Assembly (NCBI GenBank): GCA_017542125.1
Contig: JAFXXU010000021.1
Location: 1-39,766, forward strand
Direction: 5' to 3'
Length of the DNA stretch: 39,766 nt
Source: Ruminococcus sp.
GTDB lineage: Bacteria; Bacillota; Clostridia; Oscillospirales; Ruminococcaceae
Within the stretch, counting starts at the first letter, position 1. Each line of letters opens with the position of its first letter. A program made the translations under genes and the position numbers. The notes beneath the pieces are model-generated. The model was not told the origin of the DNA, did no database searches, and worked only from the letters and a program-made list of their open reading frames with translations. Below, piece after piece: positions 25,518 through 32,601 of this stretch.

Positions 25518-26071
25518 AACAGTATCCCTCCTTTCAGCAGGGCTTCTTTAAGCTTCTTTTTTCCTCGGAACAGTATGTTCTCAACTTTCTTCTCTTTCAG
25601 ACCCTCACGCTTCGCTATGTCCTTTACGGGCATATTGAAGTAGTATCTGTCTATGAATACTTCCTTCTCCGGCGAGGTCATTGTGCTGATGCAGGCGATG
25701 ATTATCTGCTGGTTGAGCTTCTTCGCCGCATTGTTCTCGTAGTCAACGTCTATACCCAGATCGTTTTCCTCCGGCGGGATCACCTCCTGCCGCTTGATCC
25801 GATTATGATACCGCAGCTTGTCCGATATGCAGCTCTTGGCGATCATGCAGATGAACCCCTTTAAACTCCTTCGCTCCGGGTCAATGTCAAACCGGTAACG
25901 CCATAGCTTGAAGAAGGTGTCAGCCTTGACTTCCTCCCAGTCCGCCGGATCGTCAAGCAGCTTTTTCGCTATCCCCGTCACAAGCCCACCGTACTGCCTC
26001 ATCGCTTCGTCAAGTGCCCCTGTGTCGTCACCCTTCATCCGGTCTATGATCTGTTCGTCTGTCACCTGCAT
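25514..26071 (-). CDS. ECF-type RNA polymerase sigma factor
   Basis: A 185-residue sigma-70 family protein. Region 2 spans about 20-85 (YGGLVTGIAKKLL, then DWEEVKADTFFKLWRY, the DNA-melting helix, and SLKGFICMIAKS); region 4 is at the C-terminus (SPEKEVFIDRYYFNMPVKDIA, then EGLKEKKVENILFRGKKKLK). The ATG at 26071 is very close to AAGGGGG; a GTG two codons later has better spacing. The ORF opens further upstream, without support. It is coupled to the membrane protein that follows. The regulon is unknown. Confidence 0.88.
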   Translation of the reverse strand: MQVTDEQIIDRMKGDDTGALDEAMRQYGGLVTGIAKKLLDDPADWEEVKADTFFKLWRYRFDIDPERRSLKGFICMIAKSCISDKLRYHNRIKRQEVIPPEENDLGIDVDYENNAAKKLNQQIIIACISTMTSPEKEVFIDRYYFNMPVKDIAKREGLKEKKVENILFRGKKKLKEALLKGGILL

Positions 26072-26201
26072 CACCCCCTTCCATGCCTCTCTGTTCCTAT
26101 ATACGACAATTCTCTCCCATCCACTCACTTAAATGATAAATATTCAGTAAACATTCCGTAAATAAACCGTGATTTTTGAGTGCCCCCCTCGCCCCCCTCT
26201 A

Positions 26202-26231
26202 TTGACACCCCACCCCTCCCCGTTATATAAT
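26202..26231 (+). promoter_or_regulatory. Consensus promoter straddling the foldback element's left edge
   Basis: A perfect TTGACA (26202-26207) and a perfect TATAAT (26226-26231) are 18 bp apart. The -35 box lies in unique sequence just outside the foldback element, while the -10 box lies inside its left terminal repeat. Transcription would run rightwards through the element into recQ. Confidence 0.7.
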
Positions 26232-26569
26232 GGTATTGCAGCTTGCCTTTAGCTCTGCGGAGACTATCAGCTTTGTTTGCTATCCGCTGGGGAAAACCTT
26301 TCTGAAGAAAGGTTATTCCCCAGACCCCTTTCCAAAGACTTTTAATGCTTTTTGGCGAGGGCATATCCGTTTCACAGGGGAGCGCTGAACTTCGGGCTCC
26401 CGCCATTGCCGATGGGGAGATATGCCCTCGCCAAAAAGAGTCAGAAGTTTTAGGGAGGGGGTTTGGGGGATGACCCTTTTTCAAAAGGGTCTCCCCCAAC
26501 AGGTAACGAACAGAACCGGTAATTTCCGCAGAGCTAAAGGCAGGCCGCGATACCATTGCAGAACGGGGA
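26217..26569. repeat. 353-bp foldback element upstream of recQ
   Basis: A long imperfect palindrome. The left end (TCCCCGTT...AATGGTAT...GCCTTTAGCTCTGCGGA) is repeated inverted at the right end (26510-26569). Nested inside are further inverted pairs: AACCTTTCTGAAGAAAGGTT and ACCCTTTTTCAAAAGGGT as own hairpins, then TTTTTGGCGAGGGCATATC and its complement flanking the centre, with GGGCTCCCGCC there. As RNA it would fold into one very long hairpin. Part of the same sequence recurs at 6144-6235. It covers nearly the entire gap before recQ; ORFs across it are artefacts of the repeat. Confidence 0.9.
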
Positions 26570-26577
26570 ACGGCGGG

Positions 26578-28803
26578 ATGGGCAAGGTCGAGATACTGAG
26601 GGAATACTTTGGGCACGGTGAATTCCGCGAAGGTCAGGAGGGGATAGTTGACGCTATTCTTTCGGGCAGGGATGCGATGGGGATAATGCCCACGGGTGCT
26701 GGCAAGTCGATATGTTACCAGGTACCGGCATTGATGCTTGAGGGGATAACGGTAGTTATATCACCTTTGATCTCTCTGATGAAGGATCAGGTAAACGCGC
26801 TGATACAGTCTGGGGTAAGGGCGGCGTACCTTAACAGCTCATTGACGCCGGCGCAATACGAGACGGCGATAGGTTATGCTGAGAGAGGGGCTTACAAGCT
26901 GATATATGTAGCGCCGGAGAGGCTCTGCACGCCCTCATTTTTACGGTTTGCGGCCTCGGTGAGGCTATCGCTCGTAGCTGTTGACGAGGCGCACTGCGTA
27001 TCCCAATGGGGGCAGGATTTCAGGCCCTCCTATATGCGTATACCGGAATTCATCTCGCGGCTTTCCTACCGCCCGCCCATAGCAGCGTTCACGGCTACAG
27101 CCACGGCAGAGGTCAAGGACGACATTATCAAGATGCTGGGGCTCCGGGAGCCCTACACCGTCACCACGGGCTTTGACCGCAAAAACCTGTATTTCGGCGT
27201 TACCGCTCCCAAGGACAAGTTTGCTGAGACTCTGGAGATAATCAAGCGCAACGAGGGCAGGAGCGGCATAATCTACTGCGCCACGAGGAAGAAAGTTGAG
27301 GAGGTCTGTGCGCGGCTCAACGAGGCGGGGCACTCCTGCACCCGCTATCACGCAGGCCTCAGCGACGAGGAGCGCCGCAGCAACCAGGACGATTTCATCT
27401 ACGACCGTGTGCGGCTCATCGCGGCGACCAACGCCTTCGGCATGGGCATCGACAAATCGAATGTGGGCTTTGTTATCCACTACAATATGCCCAAGAACAT
27501 AGAAAGCTACTACCAGGAAGCAGGCCGTGCGGGGCGTGACGGCAGCAATGCTGAGTGCATCCTGCTTTACAACGGCCAGGATGTAAGGACCAACACTTTT
27601 CTCATCGAGCAGAACGAAAACCCCGACCTTGATGCCGACACCGCCGAGATGCTCCGCAAGCGGGATATGGAGCGCCTGCGTCAGATGACCTTTTACTCCA
27701 CCTCAACCTCCTGCCTGCGGGAGTTCATCCTGAGGTATTTCGGGGAGCAGAGCACACCCTACTGCGGCTGCTGTTCCAACTGCGAAAAGGGCTTTGAGGA
27801 AAAGGACATAACAATAGAGGCTCAGAAGATACTTTCCTGCATATACAGGCTGCTCCAGCGGGGGCAGTCGGCGGGGGCGGGGACGATGACCGATATCCTC
27901 CGGGGCTCAAAGGCCGAGAAGATAATCTCCCGCAGCTACAACACCCTCTCTACATACGGCATAATGGCTGACACTCCCGCAAGGCTGCTGCGGCAGATGA
28001 TAGCTCATCTGGAGCAGCAGGGGTATCTCGTCACCTTCGGGGACTACTCCGTCCTGAAACTGACCCAGGGGGCAAAGGGAGTGCTCTCGGGGGAGGTCAA
28101 GGTGACTATGAGGCTCCCAAAGGCGCCTGTCCGCAGCAGGAGATCCGAGGTCTCCGACGGGATATACTCCCTGGATGCGGAGCTCTTCGGCAAGCTGAAA
28201 GCCCTGCGCACACGCCTGGCGGCGGAGGCAAGGCTCCCGGCATACATCATCTTCACGGACACGGCTCTGCGGGATATCTGCATAAAGCGCCCCACCACCC
28301 GGGAGGAGCTGCTCTCCTGTTCGGGCATCGGCAAGAGCAAAGCCGACCGCTACGGCAGCAGGATAATCGCTCTCATAAACGACTATATCGCGGAAAACGG
28401 CGAGGAAGCCCGCCACAGCTCCCTGATAGGCGAGAGGCAGAGCTCCCAGACCGCCTCGGGCAGCAATATGCTGTTCAAGCTGATACGGTTCAACAAGGGC
28501 AAGCTCTCCCCCGCAGAGGAGCCGCTGACGCCTGCCGCTTTCTGTGAACGGATACTGACCTGCCTCGGCATCTCTGCTGACAGGCGGAAGCTCAGCTCAG
28601 CTCTTGACAGCTGGCTGGTGCAGAACGGCTATCTCGCCGTCTCCGAGGGCGGCAAGGGCAGGGAGCTGACCATCCTTTCCGAGGAGGCGGGTCTCGCCGG
28701 GGAGGACAGGCTCTCGGTGAGAGGCAAGGCGTACAGCACTATCGTGATAACCCCGGAGGGGCAGAGATTTCTTATCTCATACACAGACGAGATATTTAAG
28801 TAA
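26578..28803 (+). CDS. recQ: ATP-dependent DNA helicase RecQ
   Basis: A 741-residue 3'-5' helicase. Motif I is PTGAGKSICYQ (38-48), motif II VDEAHCVSQWGQDFRP, motif III FTATATAEV, motif VI YQEAGRAGRDG; then the zinc-binding cysteines CLREFILRYFG..TPYCGCCSNC, the RQC region and an HRDC domain (about 530-605, ending in CSGIGKSKADRYGSRI). About 110 extra residues follow HRDC. The start at 26578 fits the homology; the frame is open to 26422, but that part is the foldback element. The ribosome site is weak (GGGGA, part of the element end, then CGGCGGG). radC-like gene follows by 12 bp. Confidence 0.95.
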   Translation: MGKVEILREYFGHGEFREGQEGIVDAILSGRDAMGIMPTGAGKSICYQVPALMLEGITVVISPLISLMKDQVNALIQSGVRAAYLNSSLTPAQYETAIGYAERGAYKLIYVAPERLCTPSFLRFAASVRLSLVAVDEAHCVSQWGQDFRPSYMRIPEFISRLSYRPPIAAFTATATAEVKDDIIKMLGLREPYTVTTGFDRKNLYFGVTAPKDKFAETLEIIKRNEGRSGIIYCATRKKVEEVCARLNEAGHSCTRYHAGLSDEERRSNQDDFIYDRVRLIAATNAFGMGIDKSNVGFVIHYNMPKNIESYYQEAGRAGRDGSNAECILLYNGQDVRTNTFLIEQNENPDLDADTAEMLRKRDMERLRQMTFYSTSTSCLREFILRYFGEQSTPYCGCCSNCEKGFEEKDITIEAQKILSCIYRLLQRGQSAGAGTMTDILRGSKAEKIISRSYNTLSTYGIMADTPARLLRQMIAHLEQQGYLVTFGDYSVLKLTQGAKGVLSGEVKVTMRLPKAPVRSRRSEVSDGIYSLDAELFGKLKALRTRLAAEARLPAYIIFTDTALRDICIKRPTTREELLSCSGIGKSKADRYGSRIIALINDYIAENGEEARHSSLIGERQSSQTASGSNMLFKLIRFNKGKLSPAEEPLTPAAFCERILTCLGISADRRKLSSALDSWLVQNGYLAVSEGGKGRELTILSEEAGLAGEDRLSVRGKAYSTIVITPEGQRFLISYTDEIFK

Positions 28804-28815
28804 GGCGGTGAGGCT

Positions 28816-29514
28816 ATGGACGGCTCGGAGAGCAATCATCAGGGACACAGAGAGCGTATGCGCAGAAGATTTATGAACGACCGCACTCTGGCGGGCTTTT
28901 CTCAGCACGAGATACTTGAAATGCTGCTCTATTCCTGCTACCCCAGGATAAACACCAACGAGCTCGCACACCGGCTCATCGAGTGCTTCGGTTCATTGGA
29001 CGCCGTCCTCAGCGCCGAGCCCGAGGAGCTTATCCGGACGGGACTTATAGGCGAGGCTCCCGCCCAGAAGCTGGCTTTCCTCAGCGCCGTTGCGGACTAT
29101 CTGAGGAAGGGCACCGGCTTTGACCCCATAGAAGCCTACGATATGGCTTCGGTCAGGGACTATATCAAGTCCTGGTTCGACGGCGAGACCGAGGAGACCC
29201 TCCGGGTGTTCCCCGTCGTCAACGGCACCAAGCTGGCCGGCTGCTTCGTCCAGGATATGGGCGGCAGACAGGATGTGCAGATCGGCGCCGCAAGGATCAA
29301 GGCAAGACTTGAAAAGCTGGGCAGCAATACTATTTTCCTCGCCCATAACCACCCATTCTCAAGCTGCGCCCCCTCGGATAAGGATATCTTCGCCACCAGG
29401 CTCCTTATCCGCCAGCTAAGCGAATATGATATAACCATGCTGGACCATTTCATCATCGGCAACGACGGCATCTGCTCCCTCCGCTCCGTCGGCCAGCTCT
29501 TCGATTATGAATAA
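28816..29514 (+). CDS. radC: RadC-like JAB/MPN domain protein
   Basis: A 232-residue RadC-family protein, with N-terminal helix-hairpin-helix-like part (about 10-100) and a C-terminal JAB metalloprotease-like fold. The zinc motif is HNHPFSSCAPSDKD (177-190): His177, His179 and Asp190 line up with the usual HNHPSG...PS..D, with some variation between. Biochemical function is unsettled; the old link to DNA repair is disputed. It starts 12 bases after recQ with AGGCGGTGAGG upstream and is probably co-transcribed with it. Confidence 0.88.
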   Translation: MDGSESNHQGHRERMRRRFMNDRTLAGFSQHEILEMLLYSCYPRINTNELAHRLIECFGSLDAVLSAEPEELIRTGLIGEAPAQKLAFLSAVADYLRKGTGFDPIEAYDMASVRDYIKSWFDGETEETLRVFPVVNGTKLAGCFVQDMGGRQDVQIGAARIKARLEKLGSNTIFLAHNHPFSSCAPSDKDIFATRLLIRQLSEYDITMLDHFIIGNDGICSLRSVGQLFDYE

Positions 29515-29623
29515 AGACCGTCCCCCTGCAGCAAGGCGGCGCAGAGGGATAGTCAATATTCACAATTGGATAGTGTTGGGTAGGGGGATTTGTTTTGAAT
29601 GGAACAAAAATACGGCAGATGTA

Positions 29624-29652
29624 TTGACAAAATGTGCGGATTGAGTTAATAT
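29624..29652 (+). promoter_or_regulatory. Promoter for the zinc-ribbon gene at 29703
   Basis: A perfect TTGACA (29624-29629) and TAATAT (29647-29652) are 17 bp apart, 50 bp before the gene. The rest of the 29515-29702 gap shows nothing else I can name. Confidence 0.7.
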
Positions 29653-29702
29653 TATTGTAGCGTTGTAAACTTTTTTAATAAATTATTTGGGAGGAAAAAA
29701 AT

Positions 29703-30647
29703 ATGTCAAAGTTTTGCACCACCTGCGGCACACCGCTTGACGATAACGCGACCTTCTGCACCAACTGCGGAACACCTCAGGGCAGCAGTGCTCCTAATGC
29801 GGCACCTCAGCAGGGGGCTATGAATATGGGAGCTCCTGCGGGAGGCACACCTGCCACCCAGGCAGCAGCTGCCATGAAGGATAAGCTGGCTAACATAGAC
29901 ATGAGCGGCTTCAAGACTGCTCTTTCAAAAGAGAACCTCAAGAACCCGCTGAAGAACAAGTACACCATCATCACTCTCAGCGTTATCGGCGTGCTGGTGA
30001 TCACACTGATCGTCATTCTGCTGGTGATCCTGCTGGGCGGCGGCTACAAGAAGCCTGTTGACAAGCTCTGCAAGGCTCTGGAGACCGGCGAGGGCAAGTA
30101 CTATGTTGAGGCTATGACCAAGGCACAGGCTGAGTACTACGAAGAGGCCTATGACATTGAGGACTCCAAGAAGTATGATTCTCTGGAAGAGTACTATGAC
30201 GAGAAGATCTCCAAGAAGACCGAGAAGCTCGAGGACGAGTACGGCGACAAGATCTCTGTTTCCTTCAGCGTAGAGGATAAGGAAGAGCTCACCGAGAGCA
30301 GGCTCAAGAGCATCAAGAAGACCTTCAAGGACACATATGATACCAAGGTAGACGTTACCGATGGCTATTCTCTGCTCCTCAGCATGACCTGGAAGGGCAG
30401 CGACGATGAGGAAGACGGCGCAGCTTACGTAGACGTTGTAAAGGTTGACGGCGACTGGGTAGTATACGGCTGCGACTACAACGACCTCGTTCCCAGCAAG
30501 CTGGGCGGCGGCGCAGATGCCGGTGCTGATGCAGCAAAGATCGCAGAAGCCTCCAGAAAGGCAAAGGATAAGCTGGGCGACATCGACGATCTGGATGATC
30601 TTGACGACCTCGATGAGGACGATATCAAGGATCTGCTCGGACTTTGA
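29703..30647 (+). CDS. Zinc-ribbon membrane protein with extracytoplasmic domain
   Basis: A 314-residue protein. The N-terminus is a zinc ribbon with two CxxC knuckles (FCTTCG at 4-9, FCTNCG at 18-23). An Ala/Gly/Pro-rich linker follows, then one membrane helix (about 94-116), a roughly 150-residue outer domain beginning YKKPVDKLCKALETG and closing with DVVKVDGDWVVYGCDY, and an Asp-rich tail (DDLDDLDDLDEDD). The outer domain shape resembles NTF2-like DUF4878-type folds, as does the lipoprotein at 30708. Function unknown; proteins with this layout are common in ruminococci. GGAGG precedes the ATG and a consensus promoter is upstream. Confidence 0.8.
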   Translation: MSKFCTTCGTPLDDNATFCTNCGTPQGSSAPNAAPQQGAMNMGAPAGGTPATQAAAAMKDKLANIDMSGFKTALSKENLKNPLKNKYTIITLSVIGVLVITLIVILLVILLGGGYKKPVDKLCKALETGEGKYYVEAMTKAQAEYYEEAYDIEDSKKYDSLEEYYDEKISKKTEKLEDEYGDKISVSFSVEDKEELTESRLKSIKKTFKDTYDTKVDVTDGYSLLLSMTWKGSDDEEDGAAYVDVVKVDGDWVVYGCDYNDLVPSKLGGGADAGADAAKIAEASRKAKDKLGDIDDLDDLDDLDEDDIKDLLGL

Positions 30648-30670
30648 TAAGCCATAAAACCAAAGACTTC

Positions 30671-30702
30671 GGACGGACTGAGATATGTCCGTCCTTGTTT
30701 TA
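30671..30702 (+). terminator. Terminator after the zinc-ribbon gene
   Basis: Perfect 8-bp stem GGACGGAC / GTCCGTCC with an 8-base loop, then TTGTTTT. It ends only about six bases before the ATG of the next gene. Confidence 0.8.
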
Positions 30703-30707
30703 AAGCT

Positions 30708-31196
30708 ATGAGAAAAACAAAACTTTTTATCCTTCTCGCGCTAACGGCGTGTGTGACTTTGCTGGCGGCTTGCGGCTCGAGAGAAAATCCCCCCTCGGCT
30801 CACTACGAAGCGGTGCTGGATACGCTGGTATCGGCGGTGAAGGTACACGATACCTCATCGTATCTCAAATGCTTCACCCCCGAGGCAAGGGAGGACTATG
30901 CCGCATCCGAGACCTATGACCCCGACCTTACCGAAAAGCTGGCGCTTTCGGGAGAGGGGAAGGAGTATAAGCTCATCTACTCGACGCTGGAGCATTCCGA
31001 GCTGGACAGCTCGGGCATCGCAAAGCTGAAAAAGGACTACGCCGAAAGGTACAGGAAGCGTATCGAGATAATGAAGGCTTATGAGCTGAAAGTAGAGTTC
31101 TCGTCGGGAGACAAGAGCACGCAGAAGATGCTGACGGTATTCTACAACGGGATATCCTGGCAGATCATGGGCGATGTTATCGAGAGCTATTTCTGA
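30708..31196 (+). CDS. Small lipoprotein, NTF2-like fold suspected
   Basis: A 162-residue predicted lipoprotein: basic start MRKTK, hydrophobic core and lipobox LLAAC with Cys22. The mature part (HYEAVLDTLVSAVKVHDTSSYLKCF ... MLTVFYNGISWQIMGD) has the plan of a small NTF2-like or DUF4878-type domain and recalls the outer domain of the preceding zinc-ribbon protein in ordering and closing strand. I see no Shine-Dalgarno; a terminator ends six bases before the start, so expression may depend on read-through. A function is not known. Confidence 0.72.
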   Translation: MRKTKLFILLALTACVTLLAACGSRENPPSAHYEAVLDTLVSAVKVHDTSSYLKCFTPEAREDYAASETYDPDLTEKLALSGEGKEYKLIYSTLEHSELDSSGIAKLKKDYAERYRKRIEIMKAYELKVEFSSGDKSTQKMLTVFYNGISWQIMGDVIESYF

Positions 31197-31225
31197 GATA
31201 ATTATTTGCGAAAGGCGGAATGAAT

Positions 31226-31996
31226 ATGTCTATAATCTGTAAGAACTGCGGCAAGGAGCTTGCCGATAACGCAAAATTCTGCGGAGGCTGCGGCTCAAAG
31301 ATCGAAGCTGAGCCTGTACAGTCCAACGGAAGGCTTTGCCCCGCTTGCGGAGCGGCGCTGACTCCGGGCGTTAATTTCTGCGCCTCCTGCGGTCTGCCGA
31401 TAGAGCCTATCGTTATAGAGAACGAGCCCACTGAGATGGAGGAGCTTGTACCTCCTGTAATTACCGACGACACCTTTGCTGTAAGACCTCAGGAGGATAT
31501 CCCTGCGGAGATGGAGGGCATAGCCTCTCAGGCATACACACAGCCCGCACCTGAGCCTGTGATCCCCACGCCTGCACCGATACCCGTACCGGCTCCTGCG
31601 CCTGTTCAGGAGAACGTATACCGTGCGCCCGAGCAGCCTGCATATCAGCAGCCCCAGCAGCCGATGTACCAGCAGCAGTACGCACAGCCGAACATACCGC
31701 AGCAGCCCAACAATATGCCGCAGTACCAGCCTTATCCCGATCCCAATGCAGTAAATACTGTACCGGGCAAGAAGGGCAGCGGGATGCTCGTGCCGATAAT
31801 ACTGATACTGCTTATCCTTGGAGTTATCGCATTTGACGTATTCTATCTGTTCAGGGACAAGATCTTCGGGAGCGATGACAGCAGCAGCAAGAAATCGACG
31901 AGCAGCAAGGCATCGGTATCGAGTGTTGTTGATGATGACGACGAAGAAGACGATGATGAAGACGACAAGAAATTTGCTGTTGACGAAGAAGATTAA
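31226..31996 (+). CDS. Double zinc-ribbon membrane protein with Pro/Gln-rich linker
   Basis: A 256-residue protein. Two zinc ribbons lie in a row at the N-terminus (CKNCG...FCGGCG and CPACG...FCASCG, eight cysteines in four pairs). A roughly 100-residue Pro/Gln/Tyr-rich linker follows, then one membrane helix (about residues 188-208) and a short outer part rich in Ser, Lys and finally Asp/Glu. ATG at 31226 has AGGCGGA upstream; an ATG two codons earlier is possible. It probably works with the other zinc-ribbon protein at 29703, as both share the ribbon-linker-helix layout. Function unknown. Confidence 0.8.
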   Translation: MSIICKNCGKELADNAKFCGGCGSKIEAEPVQSNGRLCPACGAALTPGVNFCASCGLPIEPIVIENEPTEMEELVPPVITDDTFAVRPQEDIPAEMEGIASQAYTQPAPEPVIPTPAPIPVPAPAPVQENVYRAPEQPAYQQPQQPMYQQQYAQPNIPQQPNNMPQYQPYPDPNAVNTVPGKKGSGMLVPIILILLILGVIAFDVFYLFRDKIFGSDDSSSKKSTSSKASVSSVVDDDDEEDDDEDDKKFAVDEED

Positions 31997-32013
31997 ACAA
32001 TAAACAACAAGCA

Positions 32014-32054
32014 GACCCGACTGGGCAGAGAGAGCCCGGTCGGGTCATTTTTTT
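32014..32054 (+). terminator. Terminator after the double zinc-ribbon gene
   Basis: Stem GACCCGACTGGGC / GCCCGGTCGGGTC (one G-T pair) followed by A and T7. The last Ts form the beginning of repeat copy 3, suggesting insertion into the U tract. Confidence 0.9.
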
Positions 32055-32158
32055 AAGGCAATACCGCACAACCCGCGGCTAACGCCTCTGCACATCATCT
32101 GCCGTGTCAAGCCTGCTTGACGACCGGCTTATCCGTCATATTACCCAAATTCTCCTTG
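32053..32158. repeat. TTAA-type MITE-like element, copy 3 (3' truncated)
   Basis: Begins TTAAGGCAATACCGCACAAC and matches copy 5 through GTCAAGCCTGCTTGAC and ACCCAAATTCTCCTTG, then diverges at about 32159. The second half, including the other terminal repeat, is absent. It lies between two terminators. Confidence 0.88.
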
Positions 32159-32166
32159 ACTTGCGT

Positions 32167-32227
32167 AGAAAAACCGGCGGCTGCGTCCCTTTTGTGCTTT
32201 GGGATGCAGCGCCGGTTTGGTTTTTTG
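32167..32227 (-). terminator. Terminator of the feo operon (hairpin with T tracts on both strands)
   Basis: A long stem, AAACCGGCGGCTGCGTCCC with GGGATGCAGCGCCGGTTT (one bulge), with poly-A on the left and TTTTTT on the right of the plus strand. On the minus strand it comes six bases after the stop of the FeoB-associated gene and ends in TTTTTC. Confidence 0.88.
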
Positions 32228-32232
32228 CTTTG

Positions 32233-32409
32233 CTATTCTTTCTGTTTGTGACATTCCCCGTGCATCGCACAGCTCCCGCAGTTCATTCCGCAGTTGCTCT
32301 TCCCCGCACGCCTGTCTCTTATTATGCTTCTTATCACTAATGCGATTATCACAGCCAGTATTATGACCGCCGCTATCGCCCTGATGTTCTCTGTTATCCA
32401 ATCAATCAT
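32233..32409 (-). CDS. FeoB-associated Cys-rich membrane protein
   Basis: A 58-residue gene. It starts MIDWITENIRAIAAVIILAV, giving one membrane helix (about residues 10-30), followed by a basic stretch (RSIIRDRRAGK) and a cysteine cluster SNCGMNCGSCAMHGECH with four Cys and two His. This matches the small FeoB-associated family seen after feoB in Firmicutes, thought to aid Fe(II) handling. It is separated from feoB by repeat copy 4. The likely ribosome site AAGGG, nine bases before the ATG, includes the edge of that repeat. A strong terminator follows directly. Confidence 0.88.
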   Translation of the reverse strand: MIDWITENIRAIAAVIILAVIIALVIRSIIRDRRAGKSNCGMNCGSCAMHGECHKQKE

Positions 32410-32421
32410 TTTTCTGTACCC

Positions 32422-32601
32422 TTAAGGCAACACCGCACAACCCGCGGCTGACGCCTCTGCACGCCATCTGATTGCCAGCTTTCCGTCATATTACCCAAAT
32501 TCTCCTTGCCGGGCGCCAGCCCGCCTGCGTCGAATTTAGGCAATCTGACGAAAACCTGGTCTTCGCATCTGACGCACAGGGGTCGTGCGGTGTTGCCTTA
32601 A
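32422..32601. repeat. TTAA-type MITE-like element, copy 4 (complete)
   Basis: A 180-bp complete copy with TTAA at both ends and inverted termini TTAAGGCAACACCGCACAAC / GTCGTGCGGTGTTGCCTTAA (one mismatch). Orientation is opposite to copies 1 and 2. Its interior GCCCGGCAAGGAGAATTTGG core (reverse strand) equals copy 1. It is inserted between feoB and the FeoB-associated gene, and its right TTAA contains the feoB stop codon. Confidence 0.93.

Noticed and set aside
26422-26577. 52-residue N-terminal extension of RecQ
   Set aside because: It lies within the foldback repeat; RecQ homology begins at the ATG at 26578.
26125-26616. 163-residue minus-strand ORF upstream of recQ
   Set aside because: It translates the foldback element; a similar peptide appears at 6116-6250 only because the same repeat is there. 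No ribosome site and no protein-like composition.
28816-29514. Antiviral defence role for the recQ-radC pair
   Set aside because: Both are common housekeeping-type genes and no nuclease, methylase or toxin partner is next to them.
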